Below, one piece after another: positions 1 to 8,111 of a stretch of 41,697 bases of DNA. Each line of letters opens with the position of its first letter. Position 1 is the first letter of the stretch. Below the pieces are notes generated by a model. That model was not told where the DNA came from and ran no database searches. It saw nothing but the letters and a program-made list of their open reading frames with translations. The position numbers and the translations under genes were made by a program. Origin of the DNA: Candidatus Zipacnadia bacterium (GTDB lineage Bacteria > Armatimonadota > Zipacnadia > Zipacnadales > UBA5352); contig JALGVE010000005.1 in NCBI GenBank assembly GCA_029820045.1, positions 1 through 41,697 on the forward strand, written 5' to 3'.

Positions 1-359
1 GCATCGGCAGCGTAAAGACCGTGGACCTGGGAACCAGTGCGGCTCTGTCCACCATAGACATCTCGACGGTGGCGGGCGCGAACGCGGCGATAGGGATCAT
101 AGACGAGGCCATCAACCAGGTATCCACCACGCGCGGCAACCTGGGTGGCTTCCAGGTCAACGAGCTGGAGGCCGAGGCGCGATCGCTGGCGGTATCCCGC
201 GAGAACCTGGCAGCCTCTGAGAGCCAGATTCGGGACACCGACTTCGGACGCGAGATGGCTGAGTTCACCACGGCTCAGGTCTTGGTGCAGTCGGCGACGG
301 CGTTCCTGGCCCAGGCTAACTCGCTGACGCAGACCGTGATGGCGCTGATGCGTGGCTAA
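1..359 (+). CDS. fliC: flagellin, C-terminal part (5' end outside window)
   Basis: The frame is open from the first bases of the window, so this is the 3' end of a longer gene. The last ~110 residues match the conserved flagellin C-terminal D0/D1 helices: the AINQVSTTRGNLGGFQVN segment, then SENLAASESQIRDTDF-like sequence (here SRENLAASESQIRDTDF), MAEFTTAQVLVQSATAFLAQAN and a terminal hydrophobic helix. These helices build the filament core and the export and FliS-binding end. The gene is followed by fliD and fliS, the usual filament-cap and flagellin-chaperone neighbours. The promoter, N-terminus and variable domain cannot be seen. A short GC hairpin (about 384-402) follows the stop but has no T-run. 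Confidence 0.95.
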   Translation, partial: IGSVKTVDLGTSAALSTIDISTVAGANAAIGIIDEAINQVSTTRGNLGGFQVNELEAEARSLAVSRENLAASESQIRDTDFGREMAEFTTAQVLVQSATAFLAQANSLTQTVMALMRG

Positions 360-465
360 GTGGACCGACACTCGCACAGGCGGTCCCGCCCATCGGACGG
401 GATGTGTCACAGTAAGGGCGGGACGGTGTTGGCGCGAGGCGCGCATGAAGGAGGGGTCATAGAGA

Positions 466-2739
466 ATGGATAGCGTCGGTCCAGTTACCTACAGTGGTCT
501 TATCTCAGGCCTTGACATCAACAGTATCATCACGCAACTGGCCCAGATACGCCAGCGGCCAATCCAGTTGCTGACGGACAAACAGACCAGCTATACCAAG
601 ACGCTGAACATCTACCAGCAACTCACGGCGAACCTGCTGGCCGTGAGCACCGCGACCCCGGCGCTTGTGAGCGGGGACGCCCTCAGACAGGTGACGGTGA
701 GCAGCGGCGACTCGGCGATCGTGCTCGCCAGCGGCAGCGCGGGCGCCGCCGTGGGTGAGCACGAGATAGCCGTCAGCCAACTCGCCCAAAACCATAAGAT
801 CTCGTCGGCCACCGTCGCCAACAGCGGCGAGGCCTTGGGCTACGCCGGGGATATCGTCATCAACGGCGCGGTCGTGACGATAGGAGCCGATGATTCCCTG
901 ACGGATGTGCGGGCGGCCATCAACGCTGCCGGAGCCGGAGTGACCGCGACGATTCTGACGGTCTCAGAGAGCGATCACCGGCTGATGCTCACCAGCCTGA
1001 GTAGCGGCGAGGCGAACGCCATTGACCTGGTGGACGCGAATGACTCTGACGTCCTCGAAAGCTTGGGCTTGCAGACCGGCTCGACCAGCATAAAGCACGC
1101 CGTCACTGATGGGGCGGCGGGGGACTACCTCTCCAGCAAGACGGATGCGGTGGGCACGGTGATGGGGCTGAGTGCCCCGCTCTCGGGGACGATCAAGGTC
1201 AACGGGACGGACGTCGCGATAGACCTCTCGACCGACAGCTTGGAGGCCATTGCGACCGCGATTGACGCGGTATCAGGCGTGACGGCGACGGTGACCAGCT
1301 CCGGCTCAGGGACCGACACTGTGTACCGCCTGGAGATCGTGGGCGACAGCGGCGCGCCGACCTTCACAGACGATAGCAACGTGCTGGTGACCTTGGGCGT
1401 GCTCGAGAAGGGGATCGCGAACCAAATAGATGCGGCACAGGACGCGAGCTTCACAGTAGATGGCATCAGCATGACGCGTTCGAGCAACGCCGTGGACGAC
1501 GCCATCGAGAACGTGCAGTTGCAACTGCTCGACGAGACCGGCGCCTCGCCGGTCACGGTGACGGTGGCCGCAAACAGTCAGGCTGCGGCCGATGCTGTGC
1601 AAGATCTCGTCACCTACTACAACCAGGTCATAGACCTGATGAATGAGAACCAGCAGTTCAACACCGACACCAACGAGGGCGGGGCCCTGTTCGGTAGCCC
1701 GACAGTACTCACTCTCGAGGTTGACCTGCGGCAGATGGTGATGGGCCTGGTGGACACCCTGGGTGGTGACCTGATCCTGGCCTCCCAGGCGGGCATAAGC
1801 ACCGATGAGCACGACCAGTTGGTCTTCGACCGGACCGAGTTCCTGGACGCGCTGGGGAGCGACCCGGTCGGGGTGCAGCGGCTGTTCGGCTTGTACACGG
1901 AGACGACGGACGCCGAGATCGAGTACTACTCCTCGACCTCCGCGGTCCGCGACTCTGGTGCGGACGGCTACGCCATCAACATCACGCAGGTGGCAACCAA
2001 GCCGACCGCAGTGAGCGCCGAGCTGGCAGGCGGCATCACGACGGACGAGACGCTGACCATCGGCGGCTATGACATCACCCTCACGGCAGGCATGAGTTTG
2101 CAGGACGCGGCTGACCTGCTCAACTCGCTCTTCAGCGCGCACAACATGGCGATGGACGCGACCGTCGAGGGCAACACCATCAAGATCGAGCACGAGGTCT
2201 GGGGTGACTCGCACACGATTGAGATCGCGTCCTCGCTTGACGACGGCTCAGGCGGGACCGACCTCGGCAGCGCCACGGCCGGAGAGGTGGAGACCTACAC
2301 CGGCCAGGACGTGGCCGGGACCATCAACGGGGAGAGCTGCACCGGCACGGGCCGGGTGCTGACCGGCGATGACGGGAATGAGAACACTGAGGGCCTGATG
2401 ATCGTGGTGAAGGCGACCACCACCGGGGATAAGGGCGTCATCAAGGTCAGCAAGGGGATCGCCTCGCGCCTGGCCGACCACATCAGCGCGGTAACCGATG
2501 AGGACACCGGCTCGCTGACGCTGGCGACCGATGGCGTCAGTAACGAGATTAACGCCATTGACGAGAGTATCCAGGACCTCAACGATGAGGTGGACCGCTA
2601 CATTGAGAACCTCCAACTGCAATTCGCGAGAATGGAGACCGCGATGACGCAGTCCATCTCCCTGCTGAACTGGATGACGCTGCAGACACAGAACCTGCCC
2701 GGAAGCTCCAGGGCGAGCGATACGTGGTGGGGCTCCTAG
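466..2739 (+). CDS. fliD: flagellar hook-associated protein 2 (filament cap)
   Basis: This is the filament cap protein that folds flagellin monomers at the growing tip. The N-terminus (TYSGLISGLDINSIITQLAQ) is the FliD_N signature, followed by the coiled region QIRQRPIQLLTDKQTSYTK. The last ~60 residues (SIQDLNDEVDRYIENLQLQF, then FARMETAMTQS) are the FliD C-terminal coiled coil. At 757 aa it is much longer than the usual ~450-650. The extra length looks like repeated Ser/Thr/Asp-rich D2/D3-type domains; similar 'GTI.VNG..V.I' segments occur near residues 240 and 600. The start is supported by an AAGGAGG-type ribosome site at 448-456. The gap to the flagellin gene is 106 bp and no convincing promoter is seen in it. 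Confidence 0.95.
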   Translation: MDSVGPVTYSGLISGLDINSIITQLAQIRQRPIQLLTDKQTSYTKTLNIYQQLTANLLAVSTATPALVSGDALRQVTVSSGDSAIVLASGSAGAAVGEHEIAVSQLAQNHKISSATVANSGEALGYAGDIVINGAVVTIGADDSLTDVRAAINAAGAGVTATILTVSESDHRLMLTSLSSGEANAIDLVDANDSDVLESLGLQTGSTSIKHAVTDGAAGDYLSSKTDAVGTVMGLSAPLSGTIKVNGTDVAIDLSTDSLEAIATAIDAVSGVTATVTSSGSGTDTVYRLEIVGDSGAPTFTDDSNVLVTLGVLEKGIANQIDAAQDASFTVDGISMTRSSNAVDDAIENVQLQLLDETGASPVTVTVAANSQAAADAVQDLVTYYNQVIDLMNENQQFNTDTNEGGALFGSPTVLTLEVDLRQMVMGLVDTLGGDLILASQAGISTDEHDQLVFDRTEFLDALGSDPVGVQRLFGLYTETTDAEIEYYSSTSAVRDSGADGYAINITQVATKPTAVSAELAGGITTDETLTIGGYDITLTAGMSLQDAADLLNSLFSAHNMAMDATVEGNTIKIEHEVWGDSHTIEIASSLDDGSGGTDLGSATAGEVETYTGQDVAGTINGESCTGTGRVLTGDDGNENTEGLMIVVKATTTGDKGVIKVSKGIASRLADHISAVTDEDTGSLTLATDGVSNEINAIDESIQDLNDEVDRYIENLQLQFARMETAMTQSISLLNWMTLQTQNLPGSSRASDTWWGS

Positions 2740-2787
2740 AGTTGAATGCGAGACAGAGGACCATGCCGCGCTTGAGGAAGTGAACTG

Positions 2788-3186
2788 ATGGCTTCAGTGG
2801 ATAGTGCGCCCGGCGCATATCAGGAGGTGCAGGTGCGCGGTGCAGACCGCCGCGGACTCGTGGTCCTCCTCTTCCGGGGACTACTGAAGTTCCTGGCCCG
2901 TGCGCGTCGGGCGGTCAAGGAGCGAGACTATGCCAGGAAGGCGGACGCCCTGGGCAAAGCCCAGGGCATACTGAGCGAACTCATCTGCGCTCTCGACGAT
3001 GACAAGGCGCCGGACCTGAGCCCCTCCCTCAGAGCGCTCTACGCTCATCTCCAGCGCGAGCTGGTCGAGGTGGACCTCAGTGACGACCTTGACCGGCTGG
3101 CTTACGTGACCGAGATAGCCGAGCGGCTCTGCGGCGCGTGGGAGGAGGCCCTGCAGATATGTCAGCAACAGCGCAAGGCAGCGTAG
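2788..3186 (+). CDS. fliS: flagellin export chaperone FliS
   Basis: The 132-aa helical protein has the FliS pattern: an N-terminal AYQEVQV segment (FliS 'AYQ...'), then LVVLLFRGLLKFLARARRAV matching the conserved helix with LYDG/LF..L..L..A, a KA..I..EL helix and a final DLDRL...LR-type helix. FliS holds the flagellin C-terminus in the cytoplasm before export. Its place just after fliD is standard. A GAGGAAG ribosome site (2774-2780) precedes the ATG. Its 3' end overlaps the next gene by 28 bp, so translation is probably coupled. Confidence 0.9.
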   Translation: MASVDSAPGAYQEVQVRGADRRGLVVLLFRGLLKFLARARRAVKERDYARKADALGKAQGILSELICALDDDKAPDLSPSLRALYAHLQRELVEVDLSDDLDRLAYVTEIAERLCGAWEEALQICQQQRKAA

Positions 3187-3647
3187 GGCGGCGGTCCGGC
3201 GAGCTGATTGCAGGTGTGGACGAGCTGGACAGGACGGAGCGAGAGGCCCTGGCGCGCGACGACTGGCTTGCCCTGGAGCAAGTCCTTGAGGGGCAGAAGA
3301 GGTTCTGGCAGCGCCTCGCCCGCCTTGCCCGGGATGGTGAAGATGAGGCGACGCGCGCAGAGGCCACAGCAGGGCTGAGGCGCCTGTACGAGACGCGGGT
3401 GCGCAATCACCCGGTGATAGAGCAGAAAACGGAGGAACTCAGGGCCAGGTTGATCCAGGTGCGGCGGACACCCGTCGCCGGCCGCGTAGGTGCCGCTGTA
3501 GACATAGGAGCGGCGACATTCTTGTCGCCGACAAGAGACGACCGCCCACAGGAATGTCGGCGCCCCTGCAAAGCAGACCGCGAAGGACGCAGAGAGTTGT
3601 CCGCTTTCTCAAGCACAGAGACGGAGGCTGGAACCCCACGTGTTTGA
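3159..3647 (+). CDS. FliT/FlgN-like flagellar chaperone with repeat-derived C-terminus
   Basis: The first ~105 residues are charged and helical (L-x-x-V-D-E-L-D-R-T-E..., DDWLALEQVLEGQKRFWQRL), resembling FliT/FlgN-type export chaperones, and the position after fliS is the usual place for fliT. Sequence similarity alone is weak. The chosen ATG has a strong GGAGGAGG site at 3141-3148 and lies inside the end of fliS; an upstream in-frame start at 3138 has no such site. From about residue 118 the reading frame runs through two copies of the GACATTCTTGTC palindrome family (3512-3568), giving GAATFLSPT and PQECRRPC. The last ~45 residues are therefore probably repeat-derived and not part of the chaperone fold. 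Confidence 0.6.
   Translation: MSATAQGSVGRRSGELIAGVDELDRTEREALARDDWLALEQVLEGQKRFWQRLARLARDGEDEATRAEATAGLRRLYETRVRNHPVIEQKTEELRARLIQVRRTPVAGRVGAAVDIGAATFLSPTRDDRPQECRRPCKADREGRRELSAFSSTETEAGTPRV
3508..3570. repeat. palindromic repeat pair inside the fliT-like gene
   Basis: The first unit is the hairpin GGCGACATTCTTGTCGCC (3512-3529). It is followed by a half unit ACAGGAATGTCGGCGCCCC (3548 on). It belongs to the same family as the large arrays elsewhere in the window. It stays in frame with the host gene and leads into the altered C-terminus. Confidence 0.85.
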
Positions 3648-5664
3648 GCGAAGCTCCCTGATAGGTGTCGCCGCCGGGCTGCTCCTGCTTGCCACCACGC
3701 TGCCGCGGACGCCCGGGAAGAGAGTGCCGGCGGGCGTGACCGTGCAGGGAGTCGCGCTCGGCGGCATGGACGAGACCCGGGCGCGCCGTGCGCTGACAGC
3801 GTCGGAAGGGCAGGAGCGCAAGCCCATCATCCTGACCGGCGCCGGGAGCTGGGCGATCCCCCGCAGGGCGCTCGGCGTCGAGCTTGACGCGCAAGGCAGC
3901 GCCCGGCTCGCGGTCATGGTCGGCGCTCGGGGAACGCTGATGAAGCGCTGGTGGGACCTATTCCTCGCCTGCCGGCTGCCTCACAGCCTTCCAGCCCGCT
4001 ATCAGGTTGATGCGGGTCAGGCGCGGGTGGCGTTGCGGCGCCTCGCGGCGCGCATAGATAAGGAGCCTCGGCCCGCCCGGTGGCAACACAGGAACGGCGA
4101 GGCGCGCCTCAACACGCACTGCCTGGGGCGGGCGCTCGACATAGAAGCAACGCTGGTGAGACTCAAGCGTGAAGCGGCGCGCGGGCTGCGCCGGCCCGTG
4201 CCGATGGCGCTGGTGTGGACGGAGCCCGCACTCACCGCGCAGGCGCTTCAGGAGGCCAGCGAAGAGCTGGGGCAGGCGAGGGTGCCGCTGGGCAGCGGGG
4301 CGCGATGGGCCAATGCAAGAGCGGGACTACGGGCCCTCGATGGCTGGGTCATACGCGCGGGCTCCGATGGATCGGCCTGCGAGGCGATGCTACCGTTCTC
4401 CCCCCACCGGGGTTACGCCTTCGCCACTGACGAAAGAGGCTGTGCAGCGTTAGGTGGTGGCGTGGAGGTCGCCATCAAGTTGCTCGCGACTGCAGCGGGC
4501 CACGCGGGCCTGGTCACGACCTGGCGGCAGCTTGAGCCTCAACTTGCCGCGCCGCTGCCCCTGCGCACCGACCTGTTACTCGGCAACAGCATGACGAAGG
4601 ACGTCGTGATCTCGGCCGGCGTGGAACGCGGCTACGGATGGGTTCGCATATTCGGCAGGCGGGCCCCAGGGCCAGCGCCACAGCCGGGTGCGGGCCGCCA
4701 ACTCCACCCGGCGGGCATAACGCTGGCCTTTGCCGGCGACCTGCTGCCGACAAGCGTCACGACGGGGGCATCTTCCCTCGCCGCGCTTGTCAGGAAAGCC
4801 GACGTGGCCTTCGCCAACCTGGAGTGTCCGATCTCCACGCGCGGCGCGCCGCTCTCTGCCAAGCAGGCGCCGGGTGAGTTCGCCTTCCGCGCGCCGCCGA
4901 AGGTGGCCCGTCAGCATCTACAAGCCTGGGGCCTGGACGTGGTATCGGTGGCGAACAACCATGCGCTGGACTACGGTCCCGATGCGCTTGAGGACACCCT
5001 GGCGACGCTCAAGCAAAGTGGCGTCCGCTGTACCGGAGCCGGGATGGACGCCACGAGCGCCCGGCGGCCGGCGATACTCGATCGCGGTGGGCTGAGGATC
5101 GGCTTCCTCTGCTGCGTGGGTAGCGAGACGCTACCCGTCGCCGAGCAGTTTGAGGCCCACCCGGATCGGCCCGGCATGGCGGTGCTGCACACCAGCGGGG
5201 TGCGGCTGGCGGAGGCCTGTCAGGAGCTGGCAAGCCGAACGCGGCAGTTGCGCTGGCAGGTTGACTTGCTCATCGTGTCGGTGCACTGGGGCAAGGAGGC
5301 AACGGGGACGCCGACTGCGGTACAGCGCGAGTTAGCTCGCGCCGCCGCCTCGAGCGGGGCCGACATCGTGCTGGGGCACCATCCGCACCGCCTGCAACCA
5401 TTTGAGGCGCATAGCTCAGACTCGTGCCTGATCGCTTACAGCCTGGGCAACTTCATCTTCCCCGCCCGGCGGCCCAGGCAGCGGCATTCCGGGGTGCTGC
5501 TGGTGCAATGGGGCGCTAAGGGATTGATAGCAGCCCGCTTCGTCCCTGCGCTGATCCAGGGCGCGCAGCCACGACCGGTCAGTGATTCGGACCAGAAGCG
5601 TCAGATTGCCGAGGAGGTGCTCGGGAGAAGGGAGACAATCGCCGAGGCGACGCAGCGTTCTTGA
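3640..5664 (+). CDS. membrane-anchored VanW-like / CapA-type metallophosphatase fusion
   Basis: This 674-aa protein joins two known modules. Residues ~7-20 form a hydrophobic N-terminal anchor. Residues ~28-110 (VPAGVTVQGVALGGMDETRA) match the YoaR/PG-binding domain that precedes VanW. Residues ~255-340 resemble VanW (GGG.......L...A..AGL, then a VRIFG strand) but lack the usual CQ-S-T motif after the glycines. From ~residue 350 there is a complete CapA/PGA-cap metallophosphatase: LAFAGDLLP, ADVAFANLECPIS, VVSVANNHALDYG, SVHWGKE, GHHPH, and YSLGNFIF. CapA-family proteins act in capsule or poly-gamma-glutamate synthesis. A cell-wall or surface-polymer role outside the membrane is inferred. The GTG start overlaps the previous gene by 8 bp and has an ACGGAGG site at 3621-3627. 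No direct flagellar role is known to me. Confidence 0.75.
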   Translation: MFERSSLIGVAAGLLLLATTLPRTPGKRVPAGVTVQGVALGGMDETRARRALTASEGQERKPIILTGAGSWAIPRRALGVELDAQGSARLAVMVGARGTLMKRWWDLFLACRLPHSLPARYQVDAGQARVALRRLAARIDKEPRPARWQHRNGEARLNTHCLGRALDIEATLVRLKREAARGLRRPVPMALVWTEPALTAQALQEASEELGQARVPLGSGARWANARAGLRALDGWVIRAGSDGSACEAMLPFSPHRGYAFATDERGCAALGGGVEVAIKLLATAAGHAGLVTTWRQLEPQLAAPLPLRTDLLLGNSMTKDVVISAGVERGYGWVRIFGRRAPGPAPQPGAGRQLHPAGITLAFAGDLLPTSVTTGASSLAALVRKADVAFANLECPISTRGAPLSAKQAPGEFAFRAPPKVARQHLQAWGLDVVSVANNHALDYGPDALEDTLATLKQSGVRCTGAGMDATSARRPAILDRGGLRIGFLCCVGSETLPVAEQFEAHPDRPGMAVLHTSGVRLAEACQELASRTRQLRWQVDLLIVSVHWGKEATGTPTAVQRELARAAASSGADIVLGHHPHRLQPFEAHSSDSCLIAYSLGNFIFPARRPRQRHSGVLLVQWGAKGLIAARFVPALIQGAQPRPVSDSDQKRQIAEEVLGRRETIAEATQRS

Positions 5665-5723
5665 CAGGGGGACAGTCCCCGGCGCGCCGCGGCGCGACCG
5701 GCGCTCCTCACGACAATAACCCG

Positions 5724-7115
5724 CTATCCTGTCTCGATGCCCTGGTCTCTGAGCTTCCGCTCCAGCGTACGCGGAGTTATGCCCAGGATCTCGGCCGTCC
5801 GGGCAATGTTGCCGCCGGTAGCCTCGTAAACGCGCGCCACGTGCTCCGCCTCCAGCTCCGCCAGCGTGAGCAGGCCCTCCTCGTCATGGGCTTCGGGCGC
5901 GGGGGACGAGTGACCCGCAGCCCCCCCCGGAAAGCCCGCATCATCAAGCATCAGGTGCTGGGGCCGGAGGGTGTCGCCATCGGCCATGAGCAGCGCGCGC
6001 TGAACGACGTTTTCCAACTGCCGCAGGTTACCGGGCCAAGGCTGCGCCTTGAGGGCGGCCATCGCCTCCTCCGAGATGCGCCGTGGGCCTCCTCCCTGGC
6101 GCCGACGGTACTTCTTCAGAAAGTGCCGCGCGAAGACCTCAACATCCTCCGGGCGCTGCTCCAGCGTCGGCAGACCCAGGGGAACCACGTTGAGCCGATA
6201 GAGCAGGTCCTGGCGAAAGCGCCCCTCTCGGACCGCCTGGGTCAGGTCCGTGTTGCTGGCGCTGATAATGCGCGTATCCACCTCGATGGGCTTCACCCCG
6301 CCCAGCCGCGTGAAGGTGTAATCCTGCGTGAAACGCAGGAGCTTGACCTGGTTCTCCGAGCTCATCTCGCCGACCTCATCCAGGAAGAGCGTGCCGCCGT
6401 CGGCCACCTCGCACAGCCCGACCTTGGCCTGCGTGGCCGAGGTGAAGGCGCCCTTCTCATGGCCGAACAGCTCGCTGGCAAGAAGCTGCTCGGGCAGAGC
6501 GCCGCAGTTGACCGCCACGAAGTGCTTGTCGGCACGGCCGCTCATGTAGTGCACGGCGCGGGCGAGGTACTCCTTGCCGGTCCCGGTCTCGCCCTGGACG
6601 AGGATGGGGGCGTTGCTGCCGGCGACGCGGGCGGCGGTGACGTAGGCCTGCTGTACCTTAGCATTGCGGCTCATCACGTGATCGAAGCCGTAGCGGCTGC
6701 GGAGGCCGTCCCAAAGATAGGCCATGCGGTCGAAGGCCAGCTCGGAGCTGAGGCCCTGTGACACGCGCTCGAGGAGGTCACCGGGCTTGAAGGGCTTCTC
6801 CAGGTAGTCGCAGGCCCAGTAGCCGAGGGCATCAATGGCGGTCTCGAGAGTGGGGTGGGCCGTGATGATGAGGGCAGGCCCGGCGAAGCCGCGCCCGCGC
6901 AGCTCGCCAAGCAGCTCGACGCCATCAGCGTCGGGAAGGACGCGGTCGAGCACCAATAGATCGCACTCCTGCTGGGCGAGCGCGGCCTCAGCCTCGGCGC
7001 CGGTCTCCGCGGTGCGGACTTCGTACTGCGCGCTCTCCAAGGCGCGCTGCACGGTGTCCCGCATGTTGGGATCATCATCAACGACCAGGATGCGCGGATT
7101 ATCGTTTGCTTCCAC
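5724..7115 (-). CDS. NtrC-family sigma-54 activator (REC-AAA+-Fis), flagellar type
   Basis: This is a response regulator that activates sigma-54 promoters, similar in build to FlrC/FleR/FlbD-type activators. From the chosen GTG, the receiver spans ~7-125 with acidic pocket DDD, phospho-acceptor Asp57 (LLVLD), Thr (IITAH) and Lys (LEKPFKP). The AAA+ domain has Walker A GETGTGKE (~175) and Walker B GGTLFLDE (~240). A C-terminal Fis helix-turn-helix carries GGNIARTAEILGITPRTLE. The sigma-54 contact loop reads GAFTSA (6435-6452) instead of GAFTGA. The GTG at 7115 has a GAGG site 5 nt upstream and gives a normal receiver N-terminus. An ATG at 7145 lies inside a palindrome, and longer versions are repeat-coded. 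It follows fliA in the same direction and likely acts on the -24/-12 sites of this locus. Confidence 0.92.
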   Translation of the reverse strand: MEANDNPRILVVDDDPNMRDTVQRALESAQYEVRTAETGAEAEAALAQQECDLLVLDRVLPDADGVELLGELRGRGFAGPALIITAHPTLETAIDALGYWACDYLEKPFKPGDLLERVSQGLSSELAFDRMAYLWDGLRSRYGFDHVMSRNAKVQQAYVTAARVAGSNAPILVQGETGTGKEYLARAVHYMSGRADKHFVAVNCGALPEQLLASELFGHEKGAFTSATQAKVGLCEVADGGTLFLDEVGEMSSENQVKLLRFTQDYTFTRLGGVKPIEVDTRIISASNTDLTQAVREGRFRQDLLYRLNVVPLGLPTLEQRPEDVEVFARHFLKKYRRRQGGGPRRISEEAMAALKAQPWPGNLRQLENVVQRALLMADGDTLRPQHLMLDDAGFPGGAAGHSSPAPEAHDEEGLLTLAELEAEHVARVYEATGGNIARTAEILGITPRTLERKLRDQGIETG

Positions 7116-7130
7116 AATGACCTCTATCTC

Positions 7131-7257
7131 TGGGGGCGCCGACATTCTTGTCGGCGGTTGCCGCCCAAGGGCGGGATCGTTTGCAGCTTTCAGCGCTCCG
7201 CCTGCGGCCTCAACGGGCCTGCGCGACAATAATGTCGCGCCTCCTCGAGGGGGCCGT
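7131..7257. repeat. cluster of three palindromic repeat units upstream of the sigma-54 activator
   Basis: Three hairpins follow one another: GCCGACATTCTTGTCGGC (7138-7155); TTGCCGCCC-AA-GGGCGGGAT of the TCCCGCCC/GGGCGGGA family (about 7158-7180); and GCGCGACA-ATAA-TGTCGCGC (about 7213-7232). They fill most of the gap between fliA and the activator gene. A CCGTTAGCC word is repeated at about 7255 and 7301. Confidence 0.8.
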
Positions 7258-7301
7258 TAGCCATTCCTGTATCCTCCGCGTCTCTGCGGTTCTTGCTGCC
7301 G

Positions 7302-8060
7302 TTAGCCGAGCCTGGCGAAGAGGCCGGCGCGCAGGCGCGCGATGGCCTGAGTGTGAATCTGGCAGATGCGCGATTCGGTCACGCCGAGCACCGCGCCGAT
7401 CTCCTGCAGCGTCAACTCCTCGTCATAGTAGAGGCCGATGACCAACTGCTCGCGCTCGGACAGCTCGCCTATCGCCTCGGCCAGCAGGCGGCGGAGTTCA
7501 GCGTTGTCCACCGCGGTCGCGGGGTTCCACTCGGTTCGGCCGGAGATGAAGTCATCGTTGGAGGGCATCCTGGCATCGCCGGCGGCCTCGGCCAGCGCCT
7601 CAATCGAGACGATGGCCGTGGCAGTGGCGTCCCTGAGGAGCTGCTCATATTCCTCGGGGCTGAGGCCAAGCTCGCGAGCGATCTCGCCCTCCTGGGGCTG
7701 GCGCCCGAGCTTCTGCCGCAGGCGCGCGATGCCGTCCTCCAGGCGGCGGTACTTGCTGCGCAGGCCGCGCGGCGCCCAGTCCATGGTGCGCAACTCGTCC
7801 ATGATGGCCCCGCGCATCATGGTGGTGGCGTAGGTCGAGAAGCTCGCGCCGCGGTTGGGGTCGAAGCGATCCACCGCCCGGATGAGGCCGATGATACCAG
7901 CGCTGATCAGGTCATCGCGGTCAACCTGGGCGGGAAGCCCAGCCGCGACCCGGTCCACCTCGTACTTGACCAGGTCCACATGCTGGTGGATGATCTGCTC
8001 TCGCTCACCCTGGGACATCTTCGACGAGCCCGGTGTCGTGTACAACGTAGTCCCTCTCAT
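7302..8060 (-). CDS. fliA: RNA polymerase sigma factor FliA (sigma-28, WhiG family)
   Basis: This sigma factor transcribes late flagellar genes such as flagellin and motor genes. Region 2 is clear: DRDDLISAGIIGLIRAVDRF, FSTYATTMMRGAIMDELR, and the FliA-specific MDWAPRGLR. Region 3 has GRQPQEGEIARELGLSPEEY and region 4 has LSEREQLVIGLYYDEELT with LQEIGAVLGVTESRICQIH. The length is normal. Two starts are possible: the ATG at 8060 (252 aa) and an ATG at 8018 (238 aa). The latter is nearer to the usual FliA N-terminus; neither has a strong ribosome site. A near-perfect sigma-28 promoter lies upstream of fliJ in this window. No anti-sigma gene flgM is seen here. Confidence 0.95.
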   Translation of the reverse strand: MRGTTLYTTPGSSKMSQGEREQIIHQHVDLVKYEVDRVAAGLPAQVDRDDLISAGIIGLIRAVDRFDPNRGASFSTYATTMMRGAIMDELRTMDWAPRGLRSKYRRLEDGIARLRQKLGRQPQEGEIARELGLSPEEYEQLLRDATATAIVSIEALAEAAGDARMPSNDDFISGRTEWNPATAVDNAELRRLLAEAIGELSEREQLVIGLYYDEELTLQEIGAVLGVTESRICQIHTQAIARLRAGLFARLG

Positions 8061-8111
8061 GCCCGGTGATAGGAGGTGGTTCGTACGTCGGGCGGTGTAC
8101 CATGCCTGCGC

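Noticed and set aside
384-402. Hairpin after the flagellin gene as intrinsic terminator
   Set aside because: The stem is short and no T-run follows; it fits the TCCCGCCC/GGGCGGGA repeat family better.
429-446. TTGGCGCG...GCGCAT before fliD as a sigma-54 promoter
   Set aside because: GG-N10-GC spacing fits but the -12 reads GCGC in place of TTGC and the start would fall inside the ribosome site; too weak in this base composition.
5665-5723. GGGGACAGTCCCC and CGCGCCGCGGCGCG palindromes as a bidirectional terminator between convergent genes
   Set aside because: The location is suitable but stems are short and there is no T-run on either strand; it cannot be supported.
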